A DNA stretch of 64,000 nt from Halomonas fontilapidosi (GCF_014192285.1 NZ_JACHXQ010000012.1:32585-96584), one strand, 5' to 3'. Counted from the first letter of the stretch, positions 48,339-60,413 are shown. The notes: generated by a model from the letters alone, not told the origin. Numbers and translations are program-made.

Positions 48339-49970
48339 ATGCAAGACCTGACCCTGGTGATGGCTCAGCTCGACCCCTTAGTCGGCGACATTCCCGGCAA
48401 CGCCGACCTCGCCATTGAGACCGTGCGTGAGGCACGCATCGAGCATGGCGCCGATGTCGTGGTGCTGCCCGAGCTCTTCCTGACCGGCTATCCGCCGGAG
48501 GACCTGCTGCTGCGCCCCTCCATGGAAACCCGCCTGCGCCACGCCCGGGCTCACATGGCCGAGAAGATGGCCCGCGACGTCATGGTCATTGTCGGCTATC
48601 CGGGGCGCCGCGAAGGCGAGAACTGGAACCTGGCGGGGGTGCTCCATAACGGCGAGTGGCTCGACGAGTACGCCAAGCAGGCGCTGCCCAACTATGAAGT
48701 GTTCGATGAGCAGCGCTACTTTGCCAAAGGCAGCCAGCCGCTGGTGGTGGAGCACAAGGGCGTAAAGCTCGGCATCCTGATCTGCGAGGATATCTGGAGC
48801 GAGACGCCGGTCCGCCAGGCCCGCGATGCCGGGGCCCAGGTGCTGGTCACCCTGAATGCCTCGCCCTTTCACCAGGACAAGCCCGCCGAGCGCCTCGCGC
48901 TGCTCGAGGCGCGGGCCCGCGAGGTTGCGCTGCCGATCGTCTACGTCAACCAGATCGGCGGCCAGGACGAACTGGTCTTCGACGGCGGCTCGGCCTGCGT
49001 CGATGCCAAGGGCGAGTTGATGGTGCAGGCGCCCCACTGGGCGGTGGGGTTGATGCCGGTGCAGTTCGTGCGCGACGCCCACCACTGGGTGCCCCAGCCG
49101 GGTGAGACCGAGCAAGACGTCGAGCCCGAGGATAACCTCTACTGCGCACTGGTCACCGGCCTTCGCGACTACGTCAACAAGAGCGGTTTCCAGGGCGTGG
49201 TGCTGGGACTCTCCGGCGGGATCGATTCGGCGCTGTCGCTGGCCATCGCCGTGGATGCCCTCGGCCCGCAGCGGGTCCATGCGGTGATGATGCCCTACCA
49301 CTACACGGCGGATATCTCCAAGCAGGACGCCGCCGAGCAGGCTGAATTGCTGGGTGTCAGCTACGAGGTACTGCCCATCGAGCCGATGGTCGAGGCCTTT
49401 ATGACCACCCTGGCCGAGAGCTTCGCCGGGACCGAGCGCGACACCACCGAGGAGAACCTGCAGTCGCGCTGCCGCGGTGTGCTGCTGATGGCAATCTCCA
49501 ACAAGAAGGGCCTGATGGTGCTCTCCACCGGTAACAAGAGCGAGATGGCGGTGGGCTATGCGACCCTCTACGGCGACATGGTAGGCGGCTATAACGCCAT
49601 CAAGGATGTCTACAAGACCTGGGTCTATCGCCTGGCACACTGGCGCAACAGCCAGTCGCCGGCGATCCCCGAGCGGGTCATCGAGCGCCCGCCCTCCGCC
49701 GAGCTCGCCCCGGATCAGCAGGACAGCGACAGCCTGCCAGGCTATGACGTGCTCGACGCCATCCTGGTGCGCTACATCGAGGGCGACATGAGCGCCGAGG
49801 CGATCATCGAGGCGGGCTTCGACCACGAGGACGTCTACAAGGTGGTCAAGCTGGTGGACCGCTGCGAGTACAAGCGGCGTCAGGCGCCGGTGGGCGTGCG
49901 CGTGACCCGCCGCGGCTTCGGCCGCGATCGCCGCTACCCCATCGTCAACGGCTGGCAGCCGGGGGAATAA
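48339..49970 (+). CDS. nadE: glutamine-dependent NAD+ synthase
   Basis: NadE amidates nicotinic acid adenine dinucleotide to NAD+. The 543-residue two-domain form has an N-terminal nitrilase-like glutaminase (VVVLPELFLTGYPPEDLL, catalytic Cys in LGILICEDIW). The C-terminal synthetase has the PP-loop LGLSGGIDSALSL and LMVLSTGNKSEMAVGY. Length matches glutamine-dependent enzymes such as those of Pseudomonas. It is divergent from the PP0621-type gene and terminates at 50000-50034. Confidence 0.97.
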   Translation: MQDLTLVMAQLDPLVGDIPGNADLAIETVREARIEHGADVVVLPELFLTGYPPEDLLLRPSMETRLRHARAHMAEKMARDVMVIVGYPGRREGENWNLAGVLHNGEWLDEYAKQALPNYEVFDEQRYFAKGSQPLVVEHKGVKLGILICEDIWSETPVRQARDAGAQVLVTLNASPFHQDKPAERLALLEARAREVALPIVYVNQIGGQDELVFDGGSACVDAKGELMVQAPHWAVGLMPVQFVRDAHHWVPQPGETEQDVEPEDNLYCALVTGLRDYVNKSGFQGVVLGLSGGIDSALSLAIAVDALGPQRVHAVMMPYHYTADISKQDAAEQAELLGVSYEVLPIEPMVEAFMTTLAESFAGTERDTTEENLQSRCRGVLLMAISNKKGLMVLSTGNKSEMAVGYATLYGDMVGGYNAIKDVYKTWVYRLAHWRNSQSPAIPERVIERPPSAELAPDQQDSDSLPGYDVLDAILVRYIEGDMSAEAIIEAGFDHEDVYKVVKLVDRCEYKRRQAPVGVRVTRRGFGRDRRYPIVNGWQPGE

Positions 49971-49999
49971 GCGGGAAGCTTGACGCTGTAAGCCTGAAG

Positions 50000-50034
50000 A
50001 AAACCGGTGCTGCCACAAGCAGTGCCGGTTTTTC
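50000..50034 (+). terminator. rho-independent terminator of nadE
   Basis: AAAACCGGTGCTGC and GCAGTGCCGGTTTT form a 14-bp stem with two wobble pairs and a five-base loop, followed by T. It may act on both strands between convergent genes. Confidence 0.85.
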
Positions 50035-50074
50035 GCTGGATCATCGCACCAGGATTGACCCTCAGGGCTATTTC

Positions 50075-51913
50075 TCAGGTTTTCGGCAAGGCCGGCGGTG
50101 AGTACAAGCACCAGGTGTTGCGTCCGGCAGCCTTGGCGCGGTACATCGCTGCATCCGCCGCCTGGAGCAAGGTTTCGCTGGTGTTGCCGTCGTTCGGGTA
50201 GAGGGCGATGCCGACCGAGACGCCGATGGTCACCGGGGTGCCGTTGATGGTGAAGGGGGTTGTCAGCGCCTCGACGACATTGGCGGCCACCCTGGTGGCG
50301 TTATCGGCGGCGTGAAGGGAGTCCACCACGATCACGAACTCGTCACCGCCCAGGCGGGCCAGCATGTCCTCGGCGCGCAGGTTCGCCAGCAGGCGTGCGC
50401 TGACGGCCTGCAGGAGCGTGTCGCCTGCCTGGTGGCCGAGCGTATCATTGACCGCCTTGAAGTGGTCCAGGTCCATGAAGAATACCGCCAACAGTCTGTT
50501 GGTGAGGCTCGACTGGCGAATGGCCCTGTCCAGGTGATGCTCGAGCTGGGCGCGGTTGGGCAAGCCGGTGAGTTCATCGTGAAGTGCCTGGTGGCGCACC
50601 ATCTCTTCGGCGGCTCTCTGCTCGGTGACATCGTTGAAGATATGGATATAGCGCAGCGTTTCGCCGTTGCCGTTGCGCACGGCACTGACGGTCTGCAGCG
50701 CCACCAGGGTATCCCCGTTGGCGCAGCGGTAGCGGACCTCACCCTGCCAGGACCCGTTCTGCTCAAGCTGCTGCAGGCCATGTTTCAGCCGCGCCAAGCT
50801 GTCGGTGTTCCAGGCCAGCAGGGCCTTCATCGGCCGCCCGATCAGCGCCTGAGCGGAGTAGCCCAGATGGCTGGCAAAGGCTGGGTTGGCATCGATGATG
50901 GTATGGCTCGGGCTGGTGATGGCAATCGCCTCGTGAGCGCTGCGAAAGACGCTGGCGGCCAGGCGAAGCTTCTGTTGTGAGCTCTCCAGTTCATGGGCCT
51001 GCCGGTCTACCCGGGCCAGCAGGGGCTGGAGGGCGCGGCTGACGATCCAGGAGCCTGTCAGGGCCAGCAGCAGAATGGCCAGCGCCGGCCACAGCAGCAG
51101 TTGCAGGGCTTCGTTGCGAAAGCGTTGCGAGGGTATCGTGACCAGCAGTTGCCAGTCCTGCTCTCCCAGCGGGGCGTTGAGGGTGACGTGAAGCGTCTCC
51201 TCGCGGCGTTGCGGGGAGTCGACGCGTTCGACGACTCGCCCCTGCGGCCCCAGGGTGAGTTCCTGCTGGCCGCTGGCGGTGCGCAGCCGCATCCTGGCAT
51301 CTTCACCGAAGCGCTGGGTATCGGCCAGCAGGGCCAGCAGTGGCTCGGCCTGGAAGAAGACGATATCCCGGCCGAGGCGCTCTCCTTCCGGCGACACAAT
51401 CGATGAGCAGCTCTGCACCAGCACATCGCCCTGCGCGAGCAGGTAGAGCCGACACGGGTAGCCATCTTGCGGGGTGTGTGAGGGCGTCACGTCGTCCGGG
51501 ACCTTGCCGATTCGCGAGATCAGCTCGCCGTCGGGGCCCTGTCGGATCAGGCCGGCCATGTCCGGTGCCTGGGCCATGGCATCGGCCAGGCGCGGCGTGG
51601 TGAACGCCGATAGCGCGTCCCGCGAGACCTCTCCGCGGGCATAGGCGGCGAGGCGGCGGCGGATCTCCGTGCGGCCGGTGAGCTGTCGGGTGATATCCTG
51701 ATAGCGCTTGAGCTGATGGTGGAGGGCCTCCGCCTGGGCGTTGGCGCCGAGCTGGCTGATGTGCTCGATGCTGCTGCGCGCGGCATGATAGAAGGGCAGC
51801 GCGGTGACCAGCCCGGCCAGCAGGGCGGTGGTCAGGATGCCCAGCGCGGCCAGGGAGCGGATGCGCAGGTGCAGGCGACGGATGTAGCGTGTCGAGGAAG
51901 AGGCTGTCGTCAT
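50075..51913 (-). CDS. membrane sensor diguanylate cyclase (periplasmic sensor-PAS-GGDEF)
   Basis: This 612-residue protein has membrane helices at about residues 20-45 and 280-300 flanking a periplasmic Cache-like sensor. A PAS domain (about 325-440) and a GGDEF domain (about 450-605) follow. The active site ARLGGDEFVIV is intact. RAED lies five residues before it, a product-inhibition I-site of the RxxD type, so this should be a feedback-controlled c-di-GMP producer. It has no EAL domain. The ligand is unknown. It is convergent with nadE. Confidence 0.92.
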   Translation of the reverse strand: MTTASSSTRYIRRLHLRIRSLAALGILTTALLAGLVTALPFYHAARSSIEHISQLGANAQAEALHHQLKRYQDITRQLTGRTEIRRRLAAYARGEVSRDALSAFTTPRLADAMAQAPDMAGLIRQGPDGELISRIGKVPDDVTPSHTPQDGYPCRLYLLAQGDVLVQSCSSIVSPEGERLGRDIVFFQAEPLLALLADTQRFGEDARMRLRTASGQQELTLGPQGRVVERVDSPQRREETLHVTLNAPLGEQDWQLLVTIPSQRFRNEALQLLLWPALAILLLALTGSWIVSRALQPLLARVDRQAHELESSQQKLRLAASVFRSAHEAIAITSPSHTIIDANPAFASHLGYSAQALIGRPMKALLAWNTDSLARLKHGLQQLEQNGSWQGEVRYRCANGDTLVALQTVSAVRNGNGETLRYIHIFNDVTEQRAAEEMVRHQALHDELTGLPNRAQLEHHLDRAIRQSSLTNRLLAVFFMDLDHFKAVNDTLGHQAGDTLLQAVSARLLANLRAEDMLARLGGDEFVIVVDSLHAADNATRVAANVVEALTTPFTINGTPVTIGVSVGIALYPNDGNTSETLLQAADAAMYRAKAAGRNTWCLYSPPALPKT

Positions 51914-51982
51914 GGCGTTCGGGCCGCCCCGCGCCCTGCTTGACGGGCGCGGCGGCGGCGTTGGCGGCGTTGGCGCGGGGCC

Positions 51983-52798
51983 TCAGACCGAGAGCGACTC
52001 GGCCTCGACGTGCTGCGGGCGGAAGGTGCGGCCGCGCAGGCGCTCGTGGTTCGGGGCGTTGTCGATCAACACCTGAAGGGTCTCGCGGGCGCGGTCGCGC
52101 ATCCCGAGGCCCAGGTAGCCTTCCACCATCATCGCCAGGGCATCATGGGTGGCCGCGGACTGGGGGTAGTGCTCGATCACCCAGCGGCCGCGCTCCACGG
52201 CCGCCACATAGGCGCCCTTGCGCAGGTAGAAGTCGGCGGCATGCAGCTCGTGGCGCGCCAGCACGTTGCGCAGGTAGACGATGCGCTGCTGGGCGTCCGG
52301 GGCGTACTGGCTGTTCGGGAAGCGCTGGATCAGCTCGCGGAAGTCGGAGTAGGCATCGCGGGTGGCCCCTAGGTCGCGCTTGGAGATGTCGATCAGCCGC
52401 AGCCGTTCCAGGCTGAAGCGTCCGGCCTGCCAGGCGGCCAGGCCGCGCATGTAGTAGGCGTAGTCGACCTGGGGGTGATCCGGGTGCAGGCGGATGAAGC
52501 GGCTGGCGGCGGCCCGGGCGTTTTCCCAGTCGTCGGTCTGGTAGTAGGCGTAGATCAGCTCGAGCTGTGCCTGCTCGGCATGCTCGCCAAAGGGAAAGCG
52601 CGTATCGATGGCCTCGAGTCGGTTGACCGCGGTTGTGTAGCGGCCATCCTCCAGGGCCTCACGCCCTTCCTGGTAGAGCTGGCGCTCGGCAACGCCGTCG
52701 AGCTCGTCTTCCTGGGAATCGGTGCTGGCGCAGCCGGCCAGCAGGACGCCGGCCAGCAGCAGGGACGCCAGGCGGGCGGGGGAGCTGATAACGCGCAT
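51983..52798 (-). CDS. bamD: outer membrane assembly lipoprotein BamD
   Basis: BamD is the essential lipoprotein partner of BamA in beta-barrel insertion. The 271-residue precursor has a signal peptide ending in lipobox LLAGC (Cys23), then TPR repeats ([40 protein letters not shown]). I chose the ATG at 52798; the frame to 52858 lacks a signal sequence start. It is divergent from rluD, as in E. coli and Pseudomonas. Confidence 0.96.
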   Translation of the reverse strand: MRVISSPARLASLLLAGVLLAGCASTDSQEDELDGVAERQLYQEGREALEDGRYTTAVNRLEAIDTRFPFGEHAEQAQLELIYAYYQTDDWENARAAASRFIRLHPDHPQVDYAYYMRGLAAWQAGRFSLERLRLIDISKRDLGATRDAYSDFRELIQRFPNSQYAPDAQQRIVYLRNVLARHELHAADFYLRKGAYVAAVERGRWVIEHYPQSAATHDALAMMVEGYLGLGMRDRARETLQVLIDNAPNHERLRGRTFRPQHVEAESLSV

Positions 52799-52922
52799 CG
52801 TGATCCTCGTGTCTAACAACCCGGATGGCCGTGGTAGAATCGGCCGATATCCGCCCACTATAAAGCACCTTGCAGCGAAACGCAGTCATCGCGCTCGGTG
52901 CGCAGGGAGCCCTCTCCGACTC

Positions 52923-53882
52923 ATGTCCCAGACCCTCGAAGCACATCATCGCGTTCCCGAGCGCATGGCGGGGGCGCGTCTCGACCAGGCCGCCGCCGAA
53001 CTCTTCGCCGATTTTTCCCGGGAGCGGCTCAAGGCCTGGATCAAGAGCGGCGCCCTGACCCTCGATGGCCAGCCGGCCAAGCCCAAGGACAAGGTCTACG
53101 GTGGCGAGGCGCTGGCGCTGGCCGCCGAGATCGAGGACGACACCCGCTTCGAGCCCGAGGACATCCCGCTGACGGTGGTGTACGAGGACGACGAGGTGCT
53201 GGTGATCGACAAGCCGCCGGGCCTGGTGGTGCATCCTGCCGCCGGCAACCCCGACGGCACCCTGCTCAATGCCCTGCTGCATCATGATCCGCAGCTGGCC
53301 GCTATTCCCCGGGCGGGCATCGTGCACCGTCTGGACAAGGATACCAGCGGGCTGATGGTGGTGGCGCGGACCCTCGCCGCCCAGACGGCCCTGGTCGAGC
53401 AGCTCCAGGCGCGCACGGTATCGCGCGAATACGATGCCGTGGTGGTCGGCGTGATGACCGCCGGCGGCACCGTGGATGCCCCCATCGGCCGCCATCCGCG
53501 CGACCGCAAGCGCCAGGCGGTGAACGCCTCCGGCAAGCCGGCGGTGACCCACTACCGGGTCGTGGAGCGCTTCCGTGCCCATACCCATGTGCGCTGCCGG
53601 CTCGAGACGGGCCGCACCCACCAGATCCGCGTGCACATGGCCCATGCGCGCTATCCACTGATCGGCGACCCGGTCTACGGCGGGCGCCTGAAGCTGCCGG
53701 CCGGCGCCGGCGAGACCCTCAAGGAGATCCTGCGCGAGTTCCCGCGCCAGGCGCTGCATGCTCGCAAGCTAGCCTTCGTGCACCCTGCCGGCGGCGAACG
53801 GATGACCTTCCGCGCGCCGCTGCCGGATGACCTGCTGATGCTGCTCGACTTCCTGCGCGAAGACCGCGAGACCATGCGCTAA
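52923..53882 (+). CDS. rluD: 23S rRNA pseudouridine synthase RluD
   Basis: RluD makes pseudouridines 1911, 1915 and 1917 in helix 69 of 23S rRNA. The 319-residue protein has an N-terminal S4 RNA-binding domain ([20 protein letters not shown]). The catalytic aspartate lies in [16 protein letters not shown], and [11 protein letters not shown] is near the C-terminus. I chose the ATG at 52923, as the upstream frame overlaps bamD. The bamD/rluD-pgeF-clpB order is conserved in gammaproteobacteria. Confidence 0.96.
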   Translation: MSQTLEAHHRVPERMAGARLDQAAAELFADFSRERLKAWIKSGALTLDGQPAKPKDKVYGGEALALAAEIEDDTRFEPEDIPLTVVYEDDEVLVIDKPPGLVVHPAAGNPDGTLLNALLHHDPQLAAIPRAGIVHRLDKDTSGLMVVARTLAAQTALVEQLQARTVSREYDAVVVGVMTAGGTVDAPIGRHPRDRKRQAVNASGKPAVTHYRVVERFRAHTHVRCRLETGRTHQIRVHMAHARYPLIGDPVYGGRLKLPAGAGETLKEILREFPRQALHARKLAFVHPAGGERMTFRAPLPDDLLMLLDFLREDRETMR

Positions 53883-53906
53883 GGCCTCCGTGCTAAGGAC
53901 CCTGTG

Positions 53907-54662
53907 ATGAGCGATACCTTCGACCTGCGCCCGACTCCGATCCTGCCCGACTGGCCGGCGCCGGAGAGCGTGGGCGCCTTCGTCACCACGCGCGAAAGCG
54001 GCCCCAGTCAGGGGCCCTTCGCCGCCTTCAACCCCGCCGATGGCCTGGGCGATAACCCGGACCATGTGGCGCTGTGTCGTCGTCAGCTCGAGAAGGAGGT
54101 CGGCGACGGCCGCCCGTTGCTGTGGCTCGACCAGGAGCACGGTGCCCGGGTGCAGCAGGAGTACGCTCGCAACCGCCCCAAGGCCGACGCCGCCGTGGCC
54201 ATGAATCGTGACTATGCCTGTGTGGTGCTCACCGCCGACTGCCTGCCGGTGTTTCTCTGCGACCGGCGCGGCGAGCGGGTCGCGGTGGCCCATGCCGGCT
54301 GGCGCGGGCTGGCCGGCGGAGTGATCGAGGCCACCGTGGGGGCGATGAGCCTGCCGCCGGAGGAGCTGATGGCCTGGCTGGGGCCGGCGATCTCCAACGC
54401 CCAGTTCGAGGTCGGTCCCGAGGTGCAGCAGGCCTTCGTCGGCGTACACCCGGAGGCCGGGGCGGCCTTCGACCCCAGCCCCTACCGGCTTGGCCACTAC
54501 ATGGGTGACCTCTACAAGCTGGCTCGCCTGCGCCTCGAGCGCCTGGGCGTCTCGCATATCAGTGGCGGCCACTTCTGTACCGCCTGCGAACCCCGCTTCT
54601 ACTCCTACCGCCGCGATGACGGCGTCACCGGGCGCATGGCCAGCGTGATCTGGTTGCGCTAA
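53907..54662 (+). CDS. pgeF: PgeF/YfiH multicopper polyphenol oxidase-fold protein
   Basis: This 251-residue protein of the YfiH (PgeF) family is reported to remove wrongly incorporated L-Ser from peptidoglycan precursors in E. coli. Some members act on purine nucleosides. Metal-site residues lie in DCLPVFLCDRRG, AHAGWRGLAGGV and FCTACEPRFYSYRRD. I chose the ATG at 53907, eight bases after AGGA. It lies 24 bases after rluD, probably in one operon. Confidence 0.93.
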   Translation: MSDTFDLRPTPILPDWPAPESVGAFVTTRESGPSQGPFAAFNPADGLGDNPDHVALCRRQLEKEVGDGRPLLWLDQEHGARVQQEYARNRPKADAAVAMNRDYACVVLTADCLPVFLCDRRGERVAVAHAGWRGLAGGVIEATVGAMSLPPEELMAWLGPAISNAQFEVGPEVQQAFVGVHPEAGAAFDPSPYRLGHYMGDLYKLARLRLERLGVSHISGGHFCTACEPRFYSYRRDDGVTGRMASVIWLR

Positions 54663-54669
54663 AGCGAGC

Positions 54670-54798
54670 TACAAGGTTCAAGGAGCAAGTGACAAGGAAA
54701 CCCTTTCTCTGGTCCCGGCTCCCGGGGCACCCTGCTGATGTGCCCCTTGCCCCTTGCCCCTTGCCCCTTGCCCCTTGCCCCTTGCCCCTTGCCCCTTA
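54670..54798. repeat. inverted heptad-repeat element, copy 2
   Basis: Four heptads TACAAGG, TTCAAGG, AGCAAGT and GACAAGG occupy 54670-54697. After a 45-base spacer, eight heptads of CCCCTTG (last one CCCCTTA) occupy 54743-54798. The design matches the element at 999-1116: four NNCRAGG-type units, a spacer, then eight inverted units. It begins eight bases after the pgeF stop. Confidence 0.85.
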
Positions 54799-54845
54799 CC
54801 TGCTTGATCAGCGTCAACTCCCCGCGCCCTTTCCCTGGCCGCCGA

Positions 54846-54872
54846 CTTGAAAGCCAGCCACGCTGACTCCAT
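54846..54872 (+). promoter_or_regulatory. sigma-32 (heat shock) promoter of clpB
   Basis: CTTGAAA begins at 54846 and CTCCATTG at 54867, close to the sigma-32 consensus CTTGAAA-N13/15-CCCCATNT. clpB is a classic heat-shock gene, and its start lies about 65 bases downstream. Confidence 0.7.
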
Positions 54873-54945
54873 TGATATCGTCAAGACACATTGACAGGGC
54901 CAAACGGTGCGTCCGAACGCGCCGTCACCCCGATGGAGGAAAGAA

Positions 54946-57543
<2,598 letters not shown>

Positions 57544-57547
57544 GCAC

Positions 57548-57582
57548 GACCCTTGCCGCCCGGTTGCCGGGCGGCAAGGGTC
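57548..57582 (+). terminator. strong hairpin after clpB
   Basis: GACCCTTGCCGCCCGG and CCGGGCGGCAAGGGTC form a perfect 16-bp stem with a three-base loop, five bases after the clpB stop. A T-tract is lacking. Confidence 0.8.
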
Positions 57583-57625
57583 TATACTACTGGTTTCAGG
57601 TTGCGCCCTGTCGTAACCCCATAGC

Positions 57626-57657
57626 CCGTCCCTCCTTGCGAGTGGACGGTTTTTTTT
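57626..57657 (+). terminator. intrinsic terminator between clpB and the ilvI leader
   Basis: CCGTCC and GGACGG enclose a 12-base loop and are followed by eight T. It is separate from the clpB hairpin and may end a short transcript starting after TATACT at 57583-57588. Confidence 0.8.
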
Positions 57658-58092
57658 CGCGACCCAGATAACGCCTTCGGCCTTGCCGGATGGCCCTTCA
57701 TGGGCTACCCATGCTGTTTCCGCGGTTGACACTTCCACAGTGCTAATGGAATCTTGACCCTTCCTGATACGGGCGCGGACGACAGCGGGCAATCCCCCAT
57801 TACCGCGCGAAGGGTGGGCCGAGCGCCTCTACCCGCCGAAGGACTTCCGAATCCGGGCCAACCGCCCGGGTCGGCCAACGCCCCCGACGCGGTGAACCGC
57901 CGTGAAGGGAACGGCTGGTTCACGTTGCAGTGCACCACCGTTCCCGAATGAGAGTGCAGGCCCCAACAGGGCTATTTGCCAGGGTTTGGCATCAGGTGCC
58001 GGCACGGCCGGCAGCGGCATACCGCCGCACTCGACCACGTGTCCACGCGGTGGACACGGATCGCACTCGAGACCTCCAGGGGAGATACGTCA
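57658..58092 (+). promoter_or_regulatory. long hairpin-rich leader of ilvI-ilvH
   Basis: This non-coding stretch has a TTGACA at 57726-57731 as a candidate -35. Hairpins follow: CCGGGC/GCCCGG (57853-57869), GTCGG/CCGAC (57870-57888), a 12-bp stem with one bulge (57892-57923), and a perfect 9-bp CGTGTCCAC/GTGGACACG (58038-58058). I found no leader peptide rich in Leu, Val or Ile codons. The spacing suggests a structured 5' UTR of more than 300 bases that could regulate acetolactate synthase. Confidence 0.55.
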
Positions 58093-59817
58093 GTGGAACT
58101 GCTTTCCGGCGCAGACATGATTGCCCGCTTCCTCCAGGATGAGGGCGTCGAATATATCTATGGGTATCCCGGGGGGGCGGCGCTGCATATTTATGACGCG
58201 CTGTTCCGTCAGGACAAGGTCAAGCACATCCTGGTGCGCCACGAACAGGCGGCCACCCACGCGGCTGACGGCTACGCGCGGGCTTCCGGCAAGCCGGGCA
58301 CGGTGCTGGTGACCTCTGGTCCCGGGGCAACCAACGCGGTCACCGGCATCGCCACCGCCTACATGGACTCGATTCCCATGGTGGTGCTGTGTGGCCAGGT
58401 GATGAGTCATCTGATCGGCGACGATGCCTTCCAGGAGACCGACATCGTCGGCGTGACCCGGCCAATCGTGAAGCACAGCTTCTCGATCCGCCACCCGACC
58501 GAGATTCCGGAAGTCCTCAAGAAGGCCTACTACCTGGCCGCGACCGGCCGGCCGGGGCCGGTGGTGGTGGATATTCCCAAGGACATGACCGCGCCCACCG
58601 AACGCTACGAGTACGTCTACCCGAAGAAGGTCAAGATGCGCTCGTACAACCCGGTGACCCGCGGCCATACCGGCCAGATCAAGAAGGCCGTGGAACTGAT
58701 GCTCAAGGCCCGGCGCCCGGTCTTCTACACCGGCGGGGGCGTGGTCACCGGCAACGCCAGCGAGGGGCTGACCGATCTGGTCAAGCGGCTGGGCTTTCCC
58801 ATCACCACCACCCTGATGGGCATCGGCTCCTATCCGCAGAGCGACCCTCAGTGCCTGGGCTGGCTGGGCATGCACGGCTCCTATGAGTCGAACATGGCCA
58901 TGCACCATGCCGACCTGATCATCGCCATCGGGGCGCGCTTCGACGACCGCGTCACCAACAACACCTCGAAGTTCTGCCCGACCGCCAAGATTGTCCATGT
59001 GGATATCGATCCGAGCTCGGTCTCCAAGACGGTGCGCGCCGACGTGCCCATCGTCGGTCCGGCCGGCAGCGTGATCAACGAGATGATCAGCCTGGTGCAG
59101 GGCAAGGAGATCGCCAATCCCGAGGCGCTGGGCGACTGGTGGAAGCAGATCGATGGCTGGCGCGATGAGCGCCGCGACAAGCTCTATGAGCCCTCGAAGC
59201 CCGGCGAGGCGATCAAGCCCCAGGAAGTCATCGAGGCGCTGTGCCGGACGACGCGTGGCGAGGCCTACGTGACCACCGACGTGGGTCAGCACCAGATGTT
59301 CGCGGCCCAGTATTACAAGTTCGACAAGCCCAATCGCTTCATCACCTCGGGCGGGCTTGGCACCATGGGTTTCGGCTTCCCGGCCGCCATGGGTATCAAG
59401 CACAACTTCCCGGAGGAGCAGGTGATCTGCGTCACCGGCGAGGGCAGCTTCCAGATGATGATGCAGGAGCTGTCGACCTGTAAGCAGTTTGGTGGCGGGG
59501 TAAAGATCGTCAACCTCAACAACGCCTCGCTGGGCATGGTGCGTCAGTGGCAGGACCTCAACTACAAGTCTCGCCATGCGCACTCCTACATGGAGTCGCT
59601 GCCCGACTTCCAGCAGTTGATCGAAGCATATGGCTTCACCGCGCTGCGGGTGGAGACACTGGCAGATCTCGAGCCGGCACTGGAGCGCGCCTTTGCCGAC
59701 ACGCACGAGCTGGTGTTCCTCGATGTTCTCGTCGACCCGAACGAGCACGTCTATCCGATGCAGGTGCCCCTTGGCTCCATGCGTGACATGCTGCTTTCCA
59801 AGACGGAGCGGACCTGA
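58093..59817 (+). CDS. ilvI: acetolactate synthase large subunit
   Basis: The enzyme condenses pyruvate (or pyruvate plus 2-ketobutyrate) in branched-chain amino acid synthesis, using ThDP, FAD and Mg. The 574-residue protein begins MELLSGADMIARFLQDEGVE with the catalytic Glu in VRHEQAATHAADGYAR. The ThDP motif is GEGSFQMMMQEL to NLNNASLG. I chose the GTG at 58093, preceded by AGGGGAG; the frame to 57976 reads through the structured leader. It overlaps ilvH by one base (TGATG). Confidence 0.96.
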   Translation: MELLSGADMIARFLQDEGVEYIYGYPGGAALHIYDALFRQDKVKHILVRHEQAATHAADGYARASGKPGTVLVTSGPGATNAVTGIATAYMDSIPMVVLCGQVMSHLIGDDAFQETDIVGVTRPIVKHSFSIRHPTEIPEVLKKAYYLAATGRPGPVVVDIPKDMTAPTERYEYVYPKKVKMRSYNPVTRGHTGQIKKAVELMLKARRPVFYTGGGVVTGNASEGLTDLVKRLGFPITTTLMGIGSYPQSDPQCLGWLGMHGSYESNMAMHHADLIIAIGARFDDRVTNNTSKFCPTAKIVHVDIDPSSVSKTVRADVPIVGPAGSVINEMISLVQGKEIANPEALGDWWKQIDGWRDERRDKLYEPSKPGEAIKPQEVIEALCRTTRGEAYVTTDVGQHQMFAAQYYKFDKPNRFITSGGLGTMGFGFPAAMGIKHNFPEEQVICVTGEGSFQMMMQELSTCKQFGGGVKIVNLNNASLGMVRQWQDLNYKSRHAHSYMESLPDFQQLIEAYGFTALRVETLADLEPALERAFADTHELVFLDVLVDPNEHVYPMQVPLGSMRDMLLSKTERT

Positions 59818-60308
59818 TGCGCCATATCATTTCGATTCTGATGGAAAACGAGCCGGGCGCCCTGTCACGCGTGGTGGGGCTGTTCTCGCAGCGCAACTTC
59901 AACATCGAGACGCTCAACGTGGCGCCTACCGAGGATCCGAGCCTGTCGCGGCTGACCGTGACCACCGTGGGCGACGACCGAGTAATCGAACAGATCACCA
60001 AGCATCTCAACAAGCTGATAGACGTGGTCAAGCTGGTGGATCTCACCGAGGGCAACCACATCGAGCGTGAGCTGATGCTGGTCAAGGTCAAGGCGCTGGG
60101 CGCGGCCCGCGACGAGGTCAAGCGCACCGTGGATATCTTCCGTGCGCAGATCGTCGATGTGACGCCGAGCCTCTACACGGTGCAGATCACCGGTGATGCC
60201 GGCAAGCTCGACGCCTTCCTGCAGGCCATGGCGCCAGTCGGCATTCTTGAGGTGGCGCGCACCGGGGTGTCGGGAATAGCACGCGGCGACAAGGTGCTGT
60301 CCCTCTGA
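59817..60308 (+). CDS. ilvH: acetolactate synthase small (regulatory) subunit
   Basis: IlvH is the 163-residue ACT-domain subunit that activates IlvI and gives valine feedback. It begins MRHIISILMENEPGALSRVV, followed by the second half ALGAARDEVKRTVDIFRAQI. Length equals E. coli IlvH. The start overlaps the ilvI stop. A hairpin terminator follows at 60369. Confidence 0.97.
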   Translation: MRHIISILMENEPGALSRVVGLFSQRNFNIETLNVAPTEDPSLSRLTVTTVGDDRVIEQITKHLNKLIDVVKLVDLTEGNHIERELMLVKVKALGAARDEVKRTVDIFRAQIVDVTPSLYTVQITGDAGKLDAFLQAMAPVGILEVARTGVSGIARGDKVLSL

Positions 60309-60368
60309 TTGACGACTGCGCTCGCTCGAGACGTAAATCACCGCCCCAACCGTATACGCTGCACTCTT

Positions 60369-60396
60369 AAGGCCGCCCCTCGGGGCGGCCTTCGTG
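60369..60396. terminator. terminator between convergent ilvH and ilvY
   Basis: AAGGCCGCCCC and GGGGCGGCCTT form an 11-bp stem with a two-base loop, followed by CGTGTCTT. It could serve both strands. Confidence 0.75.
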
Positions 60397-60413
60397 TCTT
60401 CTGAGATGCTGGT

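Noticed and set aside
57976..58092. Upstream extension of ilvI from an earlier start codon
   Set aside because: The added 39 residues lie in the structured leader and do not resemble acetolactate synthase; the GTG at 58093 has a strong ribosome-binding site.
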